Assembly (NCBI GenBank): GCA_051418075.1
Contig: JBPRGG010000005.1
Location: 62,001-126,000, forward strand
Source of the DNA: JBPRGG01 sp051418075
GTDB lineage: Bacteria; Bacteroidota; Bacteroidia; Cytophagales; Cyclobacteriaceae
DNA: 64,000 nucleotides
Reading direction: 5' to 3'
Position 1 is the stretch's first letter. Each line of letters opens with the position of its first letter. A program made the translations under genes and the position numbers. The notes below the pieces were generated by a model. It was not told where the DNA came from, ran no database searches, and saw only the letters and a list, made by a program, of their open reading frames with translations. Of this stretch, positions 8,320-17,046 are shown in pieces.

Positions 8320-8793
8320 ATGGGGAAATTTACACATTTAGATCAAAAAGGTCAACCTGCCATGGTAAATGTAGGAGAAAAACAGCCTACGCACCGAATG
8401 GCATGGGCCAGGTCTCTGGTTATATTACCGGTAGATTTACTGGATCAGCTTAAAGATCAGGAATTATGGTTGCCAAAAGGTCCTGTGTTTCAAACGGCCA
8501 TCATTGCCGGCACCATGGCTGCCAAAAAAACGGGTGAATTAATTCCGTTATGTCATCCTGTAGGCTTGGAAGACTGTAAATTTAATATTGAGATCAATCC
8601 TGAACGGGAGGTAGTGATAGATTGCCAGGTATCGGTAAATGCAAAAACCGGCGTGGAAATGGAAGCACTCACAGGTGCTTCAGTAGCTGCTTTGACTATA
8701 TATGATATGTGTAAAGGATTTTCTCATAATATAATGATCAAAGAAACTAAACTGATGGAAAAAACCGGAGGTAAAAATGATTTCAGGCGCTGA
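8320..8793 (+). CDS. moaC: Cyclic pyranopterin monophosphate synthase MoaC
   Basis: 157 residues, the standard length. It converts the MoaA product (3-prime,8-cyclo-GTP) to cyclic pyranopterin monophosphate, the first committed steps of molybdenum cofactor synthesis. The MoaC hallmarks are visible: MVNVGEK near the start, AGTMAAKKTGELIPLCHPV and VSVNAKTGVEMEALTGASVAALT, and the end IKETKLMEKTGGK. These contain the conserved Lys, His and Glu of the active site. The stop overlaps the next gene by 17 bp, so moaC and mobA are translationally coupled. The other moa/moe genes are not in the window. Confidence 0.95.
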   Translation: MGKFTHLDQKGQPAMVNVGEKQPTHRMAWARSLVILPVDLLDQLKDQELWLPKGPVFQTAIIAGTMAAKKTGELIPLCHPVGLEDCKFNIEINPEREVVIDCQVSVNAKTGVEMEALTGASVAALTIYDMCKGFSHNIMIKETKLMEKTGGKNDFRR

Positions 8794-9940
8794 AAAACAT
8801 CAAAAACACGTTCCGTTAACCAGAATCAAAGGTGTTTTTGGCCGGAACGAGGTAAGCATATTGGGCACCCCCTGTAGCCATATTCAGCAGCTGGTAAATA
8901 GAATAACGACCAGGTTGTCAGCTCGGCACAGGTTGGCTTATATTGATGCTGACCATAAAGCCAGGCAACAAGATTTGCCACAGATGCTTGGACAGGGAGG
9001 ATCATGTCAGATCACAGATAAAATAGATCATTATCAGGTGAGCCTTGGGCAACCTGATCCATTTCAACTGAAAACTTTGCTTCATGCCTATGATATGATC
9101 CTGGTCAATGGCAATCATTTTGAAGCTTCTGCTCAGGTGGTAGTGATTGATCCGCGAAAATCACTGGAAAAGAAATTGCATAAGCTGACCAATGTACAAT
9201 TGATCTTATTAGCAGAAGAAATCAAGGAAATACCAGCTTACCTGCAGAACCATCTGGGGGAATCATTGGCTTCTGTACCCGTATTGAGGATTGAACAGGA
9301 AGAAAAGCTATTGGAATGGCTGATGAAATGGTATGACTCAAAAAGAGCGGAAGTTAAGGGGCTGGTTCTGGCCGGAGGTAAAAGCCTGCGTATGCAAAAA
9401 GATAAAGGCTTGCTTAATTATCATGGAAAACCTCAACGCGAATACACATATGATATAGTCGCCCCATTTTGTCAGGAAACCTATATCTCCTGTCGTCCCG
9501 ATCAGCTGGATCAGTTCAATCCATCCTATCCCGGGCTGGCTGATACATTCACTGAACTTGGACCTTTAGGCGCAGTTTTATCCGCCTTCAGAAGGGATCC
9601 TGAGGCTGCCTGGTTGATTGTAGCTTCAGATTTACCTCTCTTATCAGCCAGGTCCATAGAAGATTTGGTCCGGCAGCGTAATCCTGCCGCAGCTGCAACT
9701 GCCTTCAGGCAGTTGGATACTGGTTTTCCTGAGCCATTGATTGCTATCTGGGAGCCTAAGAGTTATCTTACTGCTTTGCAATTCTTGGGCTTAGGCTACA
9801 GCTGCCCCCGCAAAATTCTGATTAATTCGGACTGTAAAATCATTGATCCTCCTGATCCTATGGAATTAAAAAATGTAAATGATCAGGAAGCATACCAGAA
9901 TGTAAAAAAGATGATTCAAAATCGTGGCTCCTCCGTTTGA
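8777..9940 (+). CDS. mobA: MobB-like (degenerate) / MobA fusion, molybdenum cofactor guanylyltransferase
   Basis: 387 residues, roughly twice a plain MobA. The C-terminal half (about 195-387) is a nucleotidyltransferase with LVLAGGKSLRMQKDKG, DTFTELGPLGAV and ASDLPLL. These are the GTP-binding loop and metal Asp of MobA, which attaches GMP to molybdopterin. The N-terminal half (about 15-185) has the layout of MobB (VSILG..., LAYIDADHK, YDMILVNGNHF) but where MobB has its P-loop it reads ILGTPCSHIQQLV, so the Walker A GKT/S is gone. I infer a fused, nucleotide-binding-dead MobB-like domain, perhaps structural. It is coupled to moaC by a 17-bp overlap. A candidate terminator lies about 175 bp after the stop. 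Confidence 0.82.
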   Translation: MISGAEKHQKHVPLTRIKGVFGRNEVSILGTPCSHIQQLVNRITTRLSARHRLAYIDADHKARQQDLPQMLGQGGSCQITDKIDHYQVSLGQPDPFQLKTLLHAYDMILVNGNHFEASAQVVVIDPRKSLEKKLHKLTNVQLILLAEEIKEIPAYLQNHLGESLASVPVLRIEQEEKLLEWLMKWYDSKRAEVKGLVLAGGKSLRMQKDKGLLNYHGKPQREYTYDIVAPFCQETYISCRPDQLDQFNPSYPGLADTFTELGPLGAVLSAFRRDPEAAWLIVASDLPLLSARSIEDLVRQRNPAAAATAFRQLDTGFPEPLIAIWEPKSYLTALQFLGLGYSCPRKILINSDCKIIDPPDPMELKNVNDQEAYQNVKKMIQNRGSSV

Positions 9941-10318
9941 TCATAAAATCCTGTGATTCCTTATTATGTATAAAAAATATCCGTATTATACAGATATCAT
10001 TGAGCCATTTTTCTGATTTTGTGCTAGATAAAATGATCAAAAGTTGGCCGGTGATCTTTTTTTTATGTAAGAAAATCCTATGATTCCCACTTTTTTGGGG
10101 CAAATGTGGTAAACCAGACAACCAAAAAGAGTTTCTGGATTTTTTAATCGATAAAACAAACCAGTTGATCTAAATAATCCATTTACTGGTTGGCCAGGAT
10201 ATCTAAACCCATCCTAAACTTACATGGCGTTGGCTTGAACTGAATCCTGCTGTTGGAATTGTATAATATTATATAACTTTATTGCAATTATTAAGTAAAT
10301 AAAAATAATAATAAATTT
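9941..10318. other. Intergenic region between mobA and the YbjN-like gene
   Basis: Nearly 380 bases. Minus-strand frames here are not credible genes (no family resemblance, AT-driven). It holds the terminator candidate at 10114-10145 and, near its right end, an extremely AT-rich tract leading into the next start codon. Confidence 0.4.
10114..10145 (+). terminator. Candidate rho-independent terminator after mobA
   Basis: CCAGACAAC (10114-10122) pairs with GTTTCTGG (10131-10138) as an 8-bp stem with a single bulged C. Six T follow after one intervening A (10140-10145). It is about 175 bases beyond the stop of mobA. Confidence 0.5.
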
Positions 10319-10729
10319 ATGGAGACAGCAGCACGTACTAAACCAATTGTAACTGAGTACATTAAAGAATTTGCCCGACAGATTGAAGGTATATTCGTGG
10401 ATTATAATGACTACAAATTTGCCGTTATCGTTCCACTGATAGACAGTAAACGGATTCAAAGGGTATTTGGCATCATAGATGAAAAGTTTCACAGAATAGA
10501 GTTTCGTTCTATGGTTTGTAAAAAAGAACAGGCCGATTTTTCAGAATTGATGGAGCAGCAAAAGGAATTTATTTATTCCAAGTTCTTGAAAGAAGAAGAA
10601 AATGTGATGATCTCGGCTTCTCTGGAAATTGAAAATGCAGAATTTGATCTTTTAAGGAAAGTGATCATGGAAGTAGCCGAATATGCTGATGTTTGGGAAA
10701 AGAAATTTACCGGACAGGATATCTACTAA
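10319..10729 (+). CDS. YbjN-like / secretion-chaperone-like conserved hypothetical protein
   Basis: 136 residues, no signal peptide or membrane segment. The mix of an N-terminal helix, a strand-rich core (KFAVIVPLIDSKRIQRVFGIID) and a C-terminal helix (AEFDLLRKVIMEVAEYADVWEKKF) resembles the small alpha/beta fold of YbjN and type III secretion chaperones, but this is a resemblance by eye only. No catalytic motif is seen. The start ATG follows a long AT-rich tract. It is single-cistron: a strong terminator hairpin follows immediately. Function unknown. Confidence 0.6.
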   Translation: METAARTKPIVTEYIKEFARQIEGIFVDYNDYKFAVIVPLIDSKRIQRVFGIIDEKFHRIEFRSMVCKKEQADFSELMEQQKEFIYSKFLKEEENVMISASLEIENAEFDLLRKVIMEVAEYADVWEKKFTGQDIY

Positions 10730-10762
10730 ACTCCCCTGAGGTTATACAAATTTTATTTAATA

Positions 10763-10803
10763 AGAGGTTGTCTTGACTGGTTCTTCAGGTTAAGACAACC
10801 TCT
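10763..10803. terminator. Strong hairpin between convergent genes
   Basis: AGAGGTTGTCTT (10763-10774) and AAGACAACCTCT (10792-10803) form a perfect 12-bp stem; the 17-nt loop can pair further internally. It lies between the YbjN-like gene and the convergent rsmG, so it could serve both as a bidirectional terminator. T-runs are modest on either side. Confidence 0.7.
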
Positions 10804-10809
10804 GATTTG

Positions 10810-11439
10810 TTAAAAGGGGAAGAAAACGATCTTTTTGGTGATGAAAAAGGATTCCTCAAAAAACTCCTTCAGATCAATTACCTGGTAAGCTCGTTTTACC
10901 TGGTTTAGTTCCTTTTCCAGATCTCCACCTTTCAGATAAAGGATGCCATTGGAAAAAGCTTTATGTGGATCCTGCTCGATCTTGTCTTTAACCCAATGGT
11001 AGAATGGCCTCATTTGGGTAACAGCCCGGCTTACTACATAATGATAGGTACCTTTCACTTTTTCGGCCCTATCCTGAATGGCCGTGACATTTTTCAGTTT
11101 CAAAGTTTCTGCCACCTCGTTGACCACTTTGATCTTCTTGCCAATTGAATCCACTAACACAAACCTGGTGTGAGGGAATAATATGGCCAGCGGAATTCCG
11201 GGAAAACCGCCTCCAGTGCCTACGTCCAGGACCTTGTGGCCAGCTTCAAAGCTGACAAACCGGGCCAGGGACAGTGAGTGAAGCACATGATGCAGATAAA
11301 AACTATCCATATCCTTGCGGGAGATCAGGTTAATCTTTTGATTCCAGTGCTGATACAATGGTTGTAGCTGAAGCATCTGTTCTTTTTGCTGCTGGTTTAA
11401 ATCCGGAAAATATTTAAAAATAATATCAGCCTCAGCCAA
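10810..11439 (-). CDS. rsmG: 16S rRNA (guanine527-N7)-methyltransferase RsmG
   Basis: 209 residues, normal length. It methylates G527 of 16S rRNA using S-adenosylmethionine. The SAM-binding motif VLDVGTGGGFPGIPLAILFP is the RsmG/GidB signature, preceded by NLISRKDMDSFYLHHVLHSL and followed by RFVLVDSIGKKIKVVNEVA and VVSRAVTQM. It is the last gene of a minus-strand group: GT2 glycosyltransferase, ECF sigma factor, rsmG, with a 10-bp overlap between the first two and an 11-bp gap before rsmG. Confidence 0.95.
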   Translation of the reverse strand: MAEADIIFKYFPDLNQQQKEQMLQLQPLYQHWNQKINLISRKDMDSFYLHHVLHSLSLARFVSFEAGHKVLDVGTGGGFPGIPLAILFPHTRFVLVDSIGKKIKVVNEVAETLKLKNVTAIQDRAEKVKGTYHYVVSRAVTQMRPFYHWVKDKIEQDPHKAFSNGILYLKGGDLEKELNQVKRAYQVIDLKEFFEESFFITKKIVFFPF

Positions 11440-11450
11440 GATTTTTGGAT

Positions 11451-12059
11451 TTAAATATGGTCTTCTTTGCCTTTGACCAGGTCATACATAAGTTCACGTG
11501 CCCGGTGGAGCTGGGCTTTGATGGTACCCAAAGGCGCATCAAGCTCCTGGGCAATTTCCTCGTAAGATAATTCACTAAAATAGCGCAGCTTGACCAGTTT
11601 TTGATATTTAGGAGGTAACTTGGTGACAAACAGCCTGATCAATTCAATTTTTTGACTTTTGATAGTCTCTTCCTGTGGGTTCAGGTTTTCATCCTGAACG
11701 TCTATACTGACCGCCTCTCCATTATCATCGGTGTAGGAGGTGTTCAGACTCATGGTTTCCAGCTTTTTCTTACGGATAAAGTCAATGGAATTGTTGGTGG
11801 CAATACGGAAAAGCCAGGTACTGAAGGTGTAATCCTTTTTAAAGCGTTTCAGGTTCTTAAAAGCCTTGGCAAAGGCTTCTATAGTCAGATCTTCTGCATC
11901 ATCCACATTCCTTACCATTTTAAGGATCATGTGATAAACCGGCTTTTTGTACCTTTTCATCAGCTCAGCATAGGCCTGCTCATCGTTTTGCAAGGTAGCC
12001 AGATCAATTAACCTGAAATCTTCTAAGGCCTTATCAGAAAAGTTTTTGTTTAATTCCAT
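11451..12059 (-). CDS. ECF-type RNA polymerase sigma factor
   Basis: 202 residues. Region 2 is visible in YHMILKMVRNVDDAEDLTIEAF and YTFSTWLFRIATNNSIDFIRKKK. Region 4 is LRYFSELSYEEIAQELDAPLGTIKAQLHRARELMYDLV. A linker of about 45 mostly acidic residues separates them. It directs RNA polymerase to a specific promoter set. No anti-sigma gene is adjacent: upstream is a glycosyltransferase that overlaps it by 10 bp and downstream is rsmG. So it may be a constitutively active, housekeeping-type ECF factor of the sort common in Bacteroidota. Target genes cannot be told from the sequence. Confidence 0.92.
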   Translation of the reverse strand: MELNKNFSDKALEDFRLIDLATLQNDEQAYAELMKRYKKPVYHMILKMVRNVDDAEDLTIEAFAKAFKNLKRFKKDYTFSTWLFRIATNNSIDFIRKKKLETMSLNTSYTDDNGEAVSIDVQDENLNPQEETIKSQKIELIRLFVTKLPPKYQKLVKLRYFSELSYEEIAQELDAPLGTIKAQLHRARELMYDLVKGKEDHI

Positions 12060-13159
12060 TTAATTTTTTTTGTAAACAATGCTGAAACACCTATGGTGAT
12101 TAAATAAATCATGTAGAGCAAATCCATTAATGGAATGGTCCATATATTTAATTTGTCAGCTAATTTCTTTGAAGCTAAGTTAAATAAAATCAACAGCACC
12201 AAGATTCTCAATAAATAACCTCCAAAAACAAAGTATAGTTCATAGCCTGCCAAAATTAAAATCACAAAAGAAATCCATTGCAGGGCCCGGGCCAGGCTGT
12301 ATAACCCTATCCTACGCTTATCCCTTTTTCTGTATAATTTACCCACAGAAAGATGCCTCTTTTTCTGCCGGAAATAATCTTTCCATGAGGTTTTAGGATA
12401 AGAATATACTAAGGCATCCGGTCCGATGGCCACTCCCGTATTTCCCTGATACGCATGGGCATTGATGAACAGGTCATCGTCTCCTCCAGTCACTTTTAAG
12501 TGCTTGTTGAAGCCTTTTTTCTCCAGAAAAAGGGCCTTGCGGTAAGACAGGTTCCTGCCCACACCCATATAGGGATTTCCTCCTATTGCTTCACCAAGGT
12601 ATTGTATCCCAGTGAATAACGTTTCAAATGCAATAAACTTATTAAGTAACCCTTTCTTTTTTTGATAAGGAGAATATCCCAATATAATTTGGTCATTCTC
12701 CCGGTAGGCCTGAGCCATACTTCGGATCCAATGCTTGGTGGCCGGATAGCAATCCGCATCAGTCAATAGGATAATATCATTTTTAGCCGCTCTGATCCCT
12801 AAAGTAACACCATACTTTTTGCCATTTACATGAGGCGGGATATCTTCCACTGTTACCACTTTAAGGTGCTTTACCTTGTCCTTTTCTTCTCTCAAATAAT
12901 CGTATGATTCATCACTGGACTGGTCATCCACGATAATGATCTCAAAGTCCGGATACTCCTGCTGGTATAATTGAGGCAATAAGATTTTCAGGTTATCAAG
13001 CTCATTTCTGGCACAAACCACCAGTGAGACAGGAGGGTGATGATCCGGATTCTCCTGAGTTGGTTTAGCCTGGGAAAGCAAAAAGATATAGCGGAACAAA
13101 TAAGCCAGCATTATGCCAAGAGTGGCAATAAATATATAAAATATTATAGAAAGTAACAT
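12050..13159 (-). CDS. Membrane-anchored family 2 glycosyltransferase
   Basis: 369 residues. One N-terminal membrane helix (about 4-26), then a GT-A catalytic domain: VSLVVCARNELDNLKILLPQL, IIIVDDQSSDES and DIILLTDADCYPA (DxD-like metal site). A second acidic cluster VTGGDDDLFIN and the RQKKRHLSVGKLYRKR region resembling the QxxRW of processive enzymes follow. Three or so C-terminal membrane helices end the protein. It probably transfers a sugar from a nucleotide donor to a lipid or polysaccharide at the inner membrane. No polysaccharide cluster surrounds it. It overlaps the downstream sigma factor gene by 10 bp. Confidence 0.87.
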   Translation of the reverse strand: MLLSIIFYIFIATLGIMLAYLFRYIFLLSQAKPTQENPDHHPPVSLVVCARNELDNLKILLPQLYQQEYPDFEIIIVDDQSSDESYDYLREEKDKVKHLKVVTVEDIPPHVNGKKYGVTLGIRAAKNDIILLTDADCYPATKHWIRSMAQAYRENDQIILGYSPYQKKKGLLNKFIAFETLFTGIQYLGEAIGGNPYMGVGRNLSYRKALFLEKKGFNKHLKVTGGDDDLFINAHAYQGNTGVAIGPDALVYSYPKTSWKDYFRQKKRHLSVGKLYRKRDKRRIGLYSLARALQWISFVILILAGYELYFVFGGYLLRILVLLILFNLASKKLADKLNIWTIPLMDLLYMIYLITIGVSALFTKKIKWN

Positions 13160-13235
13160 AGCCCGATTGTTTTTAAGTGCCTCAAAACTAAATTGAAATT
13201 TTTACAAATAGAATTATTTATAAGCTATAAAAAAT

Positions 13236-13243
13236 TATTTTTG
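13236..13243 (+). promoter_or_regulatory. Candidate -7 element TATTTTTG for tgt
   Basis: Matches TAnnTTTG and lies 17 bases before the tgt start codon. No convincing -33 element is seen at the usual spacing. Confidence 0.4.
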
Positions 13244-13260
13244 CATCGAAATGCCTCATA

Positions 13261-14391
13261 ATGAAATTTGAAATTAAGGGAAAAGATGTTCAAAGTAAAG
13301 CCCGGGCCGGCAAGATTTTTACCGATCATGGTACCATAGAAACGCCTATTTTTATGCCGGTTGGCACCCTGGGTTCAGTGAAAGCCGTACATCAGCGGGA
13401 ATTAAAAGAAGATATCAGGGCTGAAATTATCTTAGGTAATACCTATCATCTGTATATGCGACCGGGAATGGAATCGATGCAGAAAGCCGGGGGGCTTCAC
13501 CAGTTTATGCATTGGGATGGCCCTGTTTTAACTGATAGCGGAGGTTACCAGGTGTATTCTCTGGCAGAGAAAAGGAAGATCAGGGAAGAAGGTGTTCATT
13601 TTCAATCGCATATTGACGGATCCCGTCACTTTTTCAGCCCTGAGCATGTAGTGGATATTCAGCGGCAGATCGGTTCGGATATTATGATGGTGTTGGATGA
13701 ATGTACACCCTATCCCTGCCAGTACGACTATGCCAGGGATTCGATGGCTTTGACCCACCGCTGGGCCAGAAGATGCTGTGACCATTTTGATCAGACTGCC
13801 CCCCTTTATGGTCATGCTCAAACCTTGTTCCCTATTGTTCAGGGAAGTGTGTACAAAGATCTCAGACAGGAATCGGCTCATCAAATTGCCTCTTTAGAGC
13901 GGGATGGAAATGCAATAGGAGGACTTTCTGTGGGTGAACCAGCCGAATTAATGTATGAGATGACAGACCTGGTTTGTGCAATATTGCCAGAAGATAAGCC
14001 CCGCTACCTGATGGGGGTAGGCACTCCTGCCAACCTGCTGGAAAATATGGCTCTGGGGGTGGATATGTTTGATTGTGTGATGCCGACCAGGAATGCCCGC
14101 AATGGAATGTTGTTTACCAGCCAGGGGATTATTAATATAAGGAATGAAAAATGGAAAGATGATTTCGAACCTATCGATACCGGATTGCCGGGATATGTCA
14201 GCAATTATTATTCTAAAGCCTATTTAAGGCATCTGATCATGAATAAAGAGATACTGGGAGCTCAGATTGCCAGCGTACACAACTTATCTTTTTATTTGTG
14301 GTTAGTTAAAAAAGCCAGACTTCAAATATTAGATGGCACTTTTATTGATTGGAAAAATAAGGTAATTAATCAATTTTCCCGGCGTTTGTAG
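13261..14391 (+). CDS. tgt: Queuine/preQ1 tRNA-guanine transglycosylase
   Basis: 376 residues, full length. It exchanges G34 of GUN-anticodon tRNAs for preQ1 on the way to queuosine. The family motifs are ETPIFMPVGTLGSVKAV, LTDSGGYQVYSLA (general acid Asp), VQGSVYKDLR, AIGGLSVGEP and GVDMFDCVMPTRNARNGMLFT (catalytic Asp). The C-terminal zinc site is altered: the three cysteines of the canonical CxCxxC are Leu309, Gly311 and Ser314, while the fourth ligand His340 is kept at exactly the canonical spacing of 31. From memory other Bacteroidota Tgt proteins share this loss, so activity is probably intact. It leads an operon with an LptF/G-type permease and an EamA transporter (7-bp gap, then a 1-bp overlap). 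Confidence 0.95.
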   Translation: MKFEIKGKDVQSKARAGKIFTDHGTIETPIFMPVGTLGSVKAVHQRELKEDIRAEIILGNTYHLYMRPGMESMQKAGGLHQFMHWDGPVLTDSGGYQVYSLAEKRKIREEGVHFQSHIDGSRHFFSPEHVVDIQRQIGSDIMMVLDECTPYPCQYDYARDSMALTHRWARRCCDHFDQTAPLYGHAQTLFPIVQGSVYKDLRQESAHQIASLERDGNAIGGLSVGEPAELMYEMTDLVCAILPEDKPRYLMGVGTPANLLENMALGVDMFDCVMPTRNARNGMLFTSQGIINIRNEKWKDDFEPIDTGLPGYVSNYYSKAYLRHLIMNKEILGAQIASVHNLSFYLWLVKKARLQILDGTFIDWKNKVINQFSRRL

Positions 14392-14397
14392 ATATAG

Positions 14398-15471
14398 ATG
14401 AAAATACTGGACCGATACATATTAAAGAAATTTTTAAGTTCCTATGTTTTTGTAGTGACAATCATTGTTTCGGTGGTTTGTATCATTGATATGACCGAAA
14501 AGAATGAAAAATTTATCCGAAATAACCTGGAGGCGGGGCAGATCCTGGGATATTACCTGGATTATTTCCCCTACATTGCTAATATGATTTCTCCTATTAC
14601 CGTATTTATAGCCACTGTATTCGTAACAGCTAAAATGGCTTCTCATACAGAGATCATCGCCATGTTGAGCAACGGCATGAGTTTTCGCCGCTTAATGTTG
14701 CCTTACCTGATAGGTTCAATAATGATAGGTGGTGTCAGCTTTTATATGACTGGTTGGGTCATTCCCAATTCCAATAAGTCCAGGGTGGCTTTTGAAGTAC
14801 AATATTTTGAAAAACCCTATTATTTTGACGACCGGGATATTCATATAAAAGTAGCTCCGGAAGTGTATTTGTATATGGAAAGCTATCAAAACCGGTCCAA
14901 TGTAGGTTACAAATTTACCCTGGAAAAAATTGTAGGAACCGAATTAAGGGAAAAGCTGTCGGCCCAATCCATTCAATGGGATGACGAAGCTGAAAGCTGG
15001 AAATTGCGCAACTGGAAGCGTCGGGTGTTTGCCGGGTTTAATGAAGAAGTGTTTTTTGGAAACGAACTGGATACCACCCTCAATATCCACCCCAAGGATT
15101 TTGCCAACAACTACAGGTTATATGAAACCTTTACCATTGATGAATTGAATCAATACATCCGGGAGTTGAAAACCAGGGGGGCTGATGATATAGAAATGTA
15201 CCTGATCGAAAAGTATATACGATTTACTTCTCCTTTTACTGTCATCATTTTAACTTTTATCGGTTTGATAGTTTCTGCCCGTAAAGCCAGGGGAGGAGCC
15301 GGTTTTCAGATAGCTCTGGGATTTCTGATTGCTTTCATTTACATCATATTTTTTGTCTTTACCCGAAGTATCGCGGAAGTAGGTGCAATGGATCCGGCTT
15401 TGGCCGTTTGGATTCCAAATTTTATATTTGCCGGTGTCGGTATTTTGATGTATAACACCATTCCCCGCTAA
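14398..15471 (+). CDS. LptF/LptG (YjgP/YjgQ) family permease
   Basis: 357 residues. The start MKILDRYILKKFLSSYVFVV is the family hallmark: a basic helix followed by the first membrane segment. Two further N-terminal helices, a periplasmic jellyroll-like region (about 130-260), then three C-terminal helices beginning with FTSPFTVIILTFIGLIVSARKARGG follow. LptF and LptG form the inner-membrane channel that, with the LptB ATPase, extracts lipopolysaccharide. Bacteroidota often have two such genes apart from each other; I cannot say whether this is the F or the G type. It is 6 bases after tgt, a common pairing in Cytophagales. Confidence 0.9.
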   Translation: MKILDRYILKKFLSSYVFVVTIIVSVVCIIDMTEKNEKFIRNNLEAGQILGYYLDYFPYIANMISPITVFIATVFVTAKMASHTEIIAMLSNGMSFRRLMLPYLIGSIMIGGVSFYMTGWVIPNSNKSRVAFEVQYFEKPYYFDDRDIHIKVAPEVYLYMESYQNRSNVGYKFTLEKIVGTELREKLSAQSIQWDDEAESWKLRNWKRRVFAGFNEEVFFGNELDTTLNIHPKDFANNYRLYETFTIDELNQYIRELKTRGADDIEMYLIEKYIRFTSPFTVIILTFIGLIVSARKARGGAGFQIALGFLIAFIYIIFFVFTRSIAEVGAMDPALAVWIPNFIFAGVGILMYNTIPR

Positions 15472-16382
15472 TGTCTGAACAAAAAGATTTTTTTCATCTG
15501 CATTTCCTGGTTTTTCTTTGGGGATTTACTGCCATTTTGGGACTTCTTATTACAATTCCGGCGGTAGAGATCGTTTTTTATCGAACATTACTGGCTTTTC
15601 TTGGTCTGGCGATATTGCTCAAATTCAATCACCTCAGCTTCAGGCTGCCATTTTCTGCGATTTTGAAGATATTTGCTACCGGTTTAATTATTGCGGCCCA
15701 CTGGATCCTCTTTTTTGCGGCTGCCCGGGTAGCCACTGCTTCTGTTTGCCTGGCCGGTTTGGCCACTACTTCTTTCTGGACCAGTATCCTGGAGCCGCTG
15801 ATGACCAACAGAAAGATCAAATGGTATGAATTGTCTTTGGGATTATTAGTGATTGTGGGTTTGTACATCATTTTCAGGTTTGAGTTTAACCACGCCCTGG
15901 GATTGGTTATGGCCCTTGGTTCTGCCTTGCTGGCGGCTTTATTTACAGTGATCAATGGAAAATTTATCCGCAGATTTCATCACCATACCATTACTTTTTA
16001 CGAAATGATCGGGGCTTTCACTGCTACAGCCTTGTTTTTGCCGGTTTATAAGCGTCTGCTTACGCCTGATGGTATCATCAACCTGACTCCCACCGGGATG
16101 GATTGGTTTTATCTGGCTATTCTGGCCTTCGTGTGTACAGTATATGCCTATTCTGCTTCAGTGGAACTAATGCAAAGGATCTCCGCCTTCGCTATCAACT
16201 TGACTGTAAACCTGGAACCAGTCTATGGAATTATATTGGCGGTGATCATTTTTGGGGAAAAAGAAAAAATGGATCCTGGTTTTTACCTGGGGACTTTTAT
16301 TATCCTTTTAGCTGTTTTGAGCTATCCTGTCATTAACCGTATCAATCGGAGAAGGGCCCTGAAAGTAGATAATTTAAGATAA
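15471..16382 (+). CDS. EamA/DMT-superfamily transporter
   Basis: 303 residues with about ten hydrophobic helices in two halves, the layout of drug/metabolite exporters. The first EamA half includes EIVFYRTLLAFLGLAIL and AAHWILFFAAARVATASVCLAGLA. The second ends with NLTVNLEPVYGIILAVIIFGEKEKMDPGFYLGTFIIL, which contains the family-typical EP and GE motifs. It probably exports a small metabolite or amino acid. The ATG shares one base with the stop of the LptF/G-type gene (TAATG), so it is translationally coupled to it. No clear terminator is seen before the tRNA on the other strand. Confidence 0.9.
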   Translation: MSEQKDFFHLHFLVFLWGFTAILGLLITIPAVEIVFYRTLLAFLGLAILLKFNHLSFRLPFSAILKIFATGLIIAAHWILFFAAARVATASVCLAGLATTSFWTSILEPLMTNRKIKWYELSLGLLVIVGLYIIFRFEFNHALGLVMALGSALLAALFTVINGKFIRRFHHHTITFYEMIGAFTATALFLPVYKRLLTPDGIINLTPTGMDWFYLAILAFVCTVYAYSASVELMQRISAFAINLTVNLEPVYGIILAVIIFGEKEKMDPGFYLGTFIILLAVLSYPVINRINRRRALKVDNLR

Positions 16383-16397
16383 AAATGAATAGATAAG

Positions 16398-16470
16398 AGC
16401 GGCAAACGAGATTCGAACTCGCGACCCTCAGCTTGGGAAGCTGATGCTCTACCAACTGAGCTACTGCCGC
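16398..16470 (-). tRNA. tRNA-Gly (anticodon CCC)
   Basis: The reverse complement folds into a full cloverleaf: acceptor GCGGCAG with TTGCCGC (one G-T pair), D arm GCTC...GAGC, anticodon stem TCAGC/GCTGA around loop TTCCCAA, and T arm GCGAG-TTCGAAT-CTCGT. The anticodon is CCC, reading GGG glycine codons. The discriminator is T and the CCA end is not encoded. Confidence 0.95.
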
Positions 16471-16785
16471 TTTTTGGTGATACCTTGATTTTTTGCAACT
16501 ACGAAGTAAAAGTACACAGAAATGCTTAATTAATATAATTCCTGCATACTTATATTTACATGCTAATTCCCAAAATGATGAATTTATTCCCAATGCGGGA
16601 CAATCTTGTTCAAATATTTGTATTTAAGCTATTATTTATTGCATAATATTGATTTTTTTAATTGTGTAACAGGTTGATTGGTAATCAATTGTTGAAATAA
16701 TATAAAAAAATAATGGAATAGTGTTATTTTATGGAATGGCATTTGTATTAGTGATATCATATAAATCAGTACAAAAATTATTAAC
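16471..16785. other. AT-rich intergenic region
   Basis: About 315 bases upstream of tRNA-Gly (minus strand) and of a small plus-strand gene. A short hairpin TTGATT-GGT-AATCAA lies at 16674-16688. I see no gene and no convincing TAnnTTTG at the expected distance from either start. Confidence 0.35.
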
Positions 16786-17046
16786 ATGACAGCCAATTTA
16801 GATAATCACCCTAGCGCAACAGAAAAAAACGGTTTAATGGTGTATGACTGGATTATTAAATATTTGCCTCCGTTGACCTGGAATATTTTATCCATCAATT
16901 TAGGTGAGTTCCTGCTTGAAAAGCATATTAATCCTTTACAGATCGATGAGAATACTGTTTTCGATCAATCAGTGTTGAATAAAGTGGACTTTTTCCTGAG
17001 AGATCAGTACAATGTTTCCCTTTTTAAGGATGGTCCATTGGGCTGA
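16786..17046 (+). CDS. Small hypothetical protein (86 aa)
   Basis: No signal peptide, no clear membrane helix and no motif that I recognise. The sequence looks like a genuine protein: balanced composition, amphipathic helices such as LGEFLLEKHI and DQSVLNKVDFFLRDQYNV, and the ATG follows an AT-rich leader. It stands alone, with hairpin-forming sequences downstream. Function unknown. Confidence 0.5.
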   Translation: MTANLDNHPSATEKNGLMVYDWIIKYLPPLTWNILSINLGEFLLEKHINPLQIDENTVFDQSVLNKVDFFLRDQYNVSLFKDGPLG

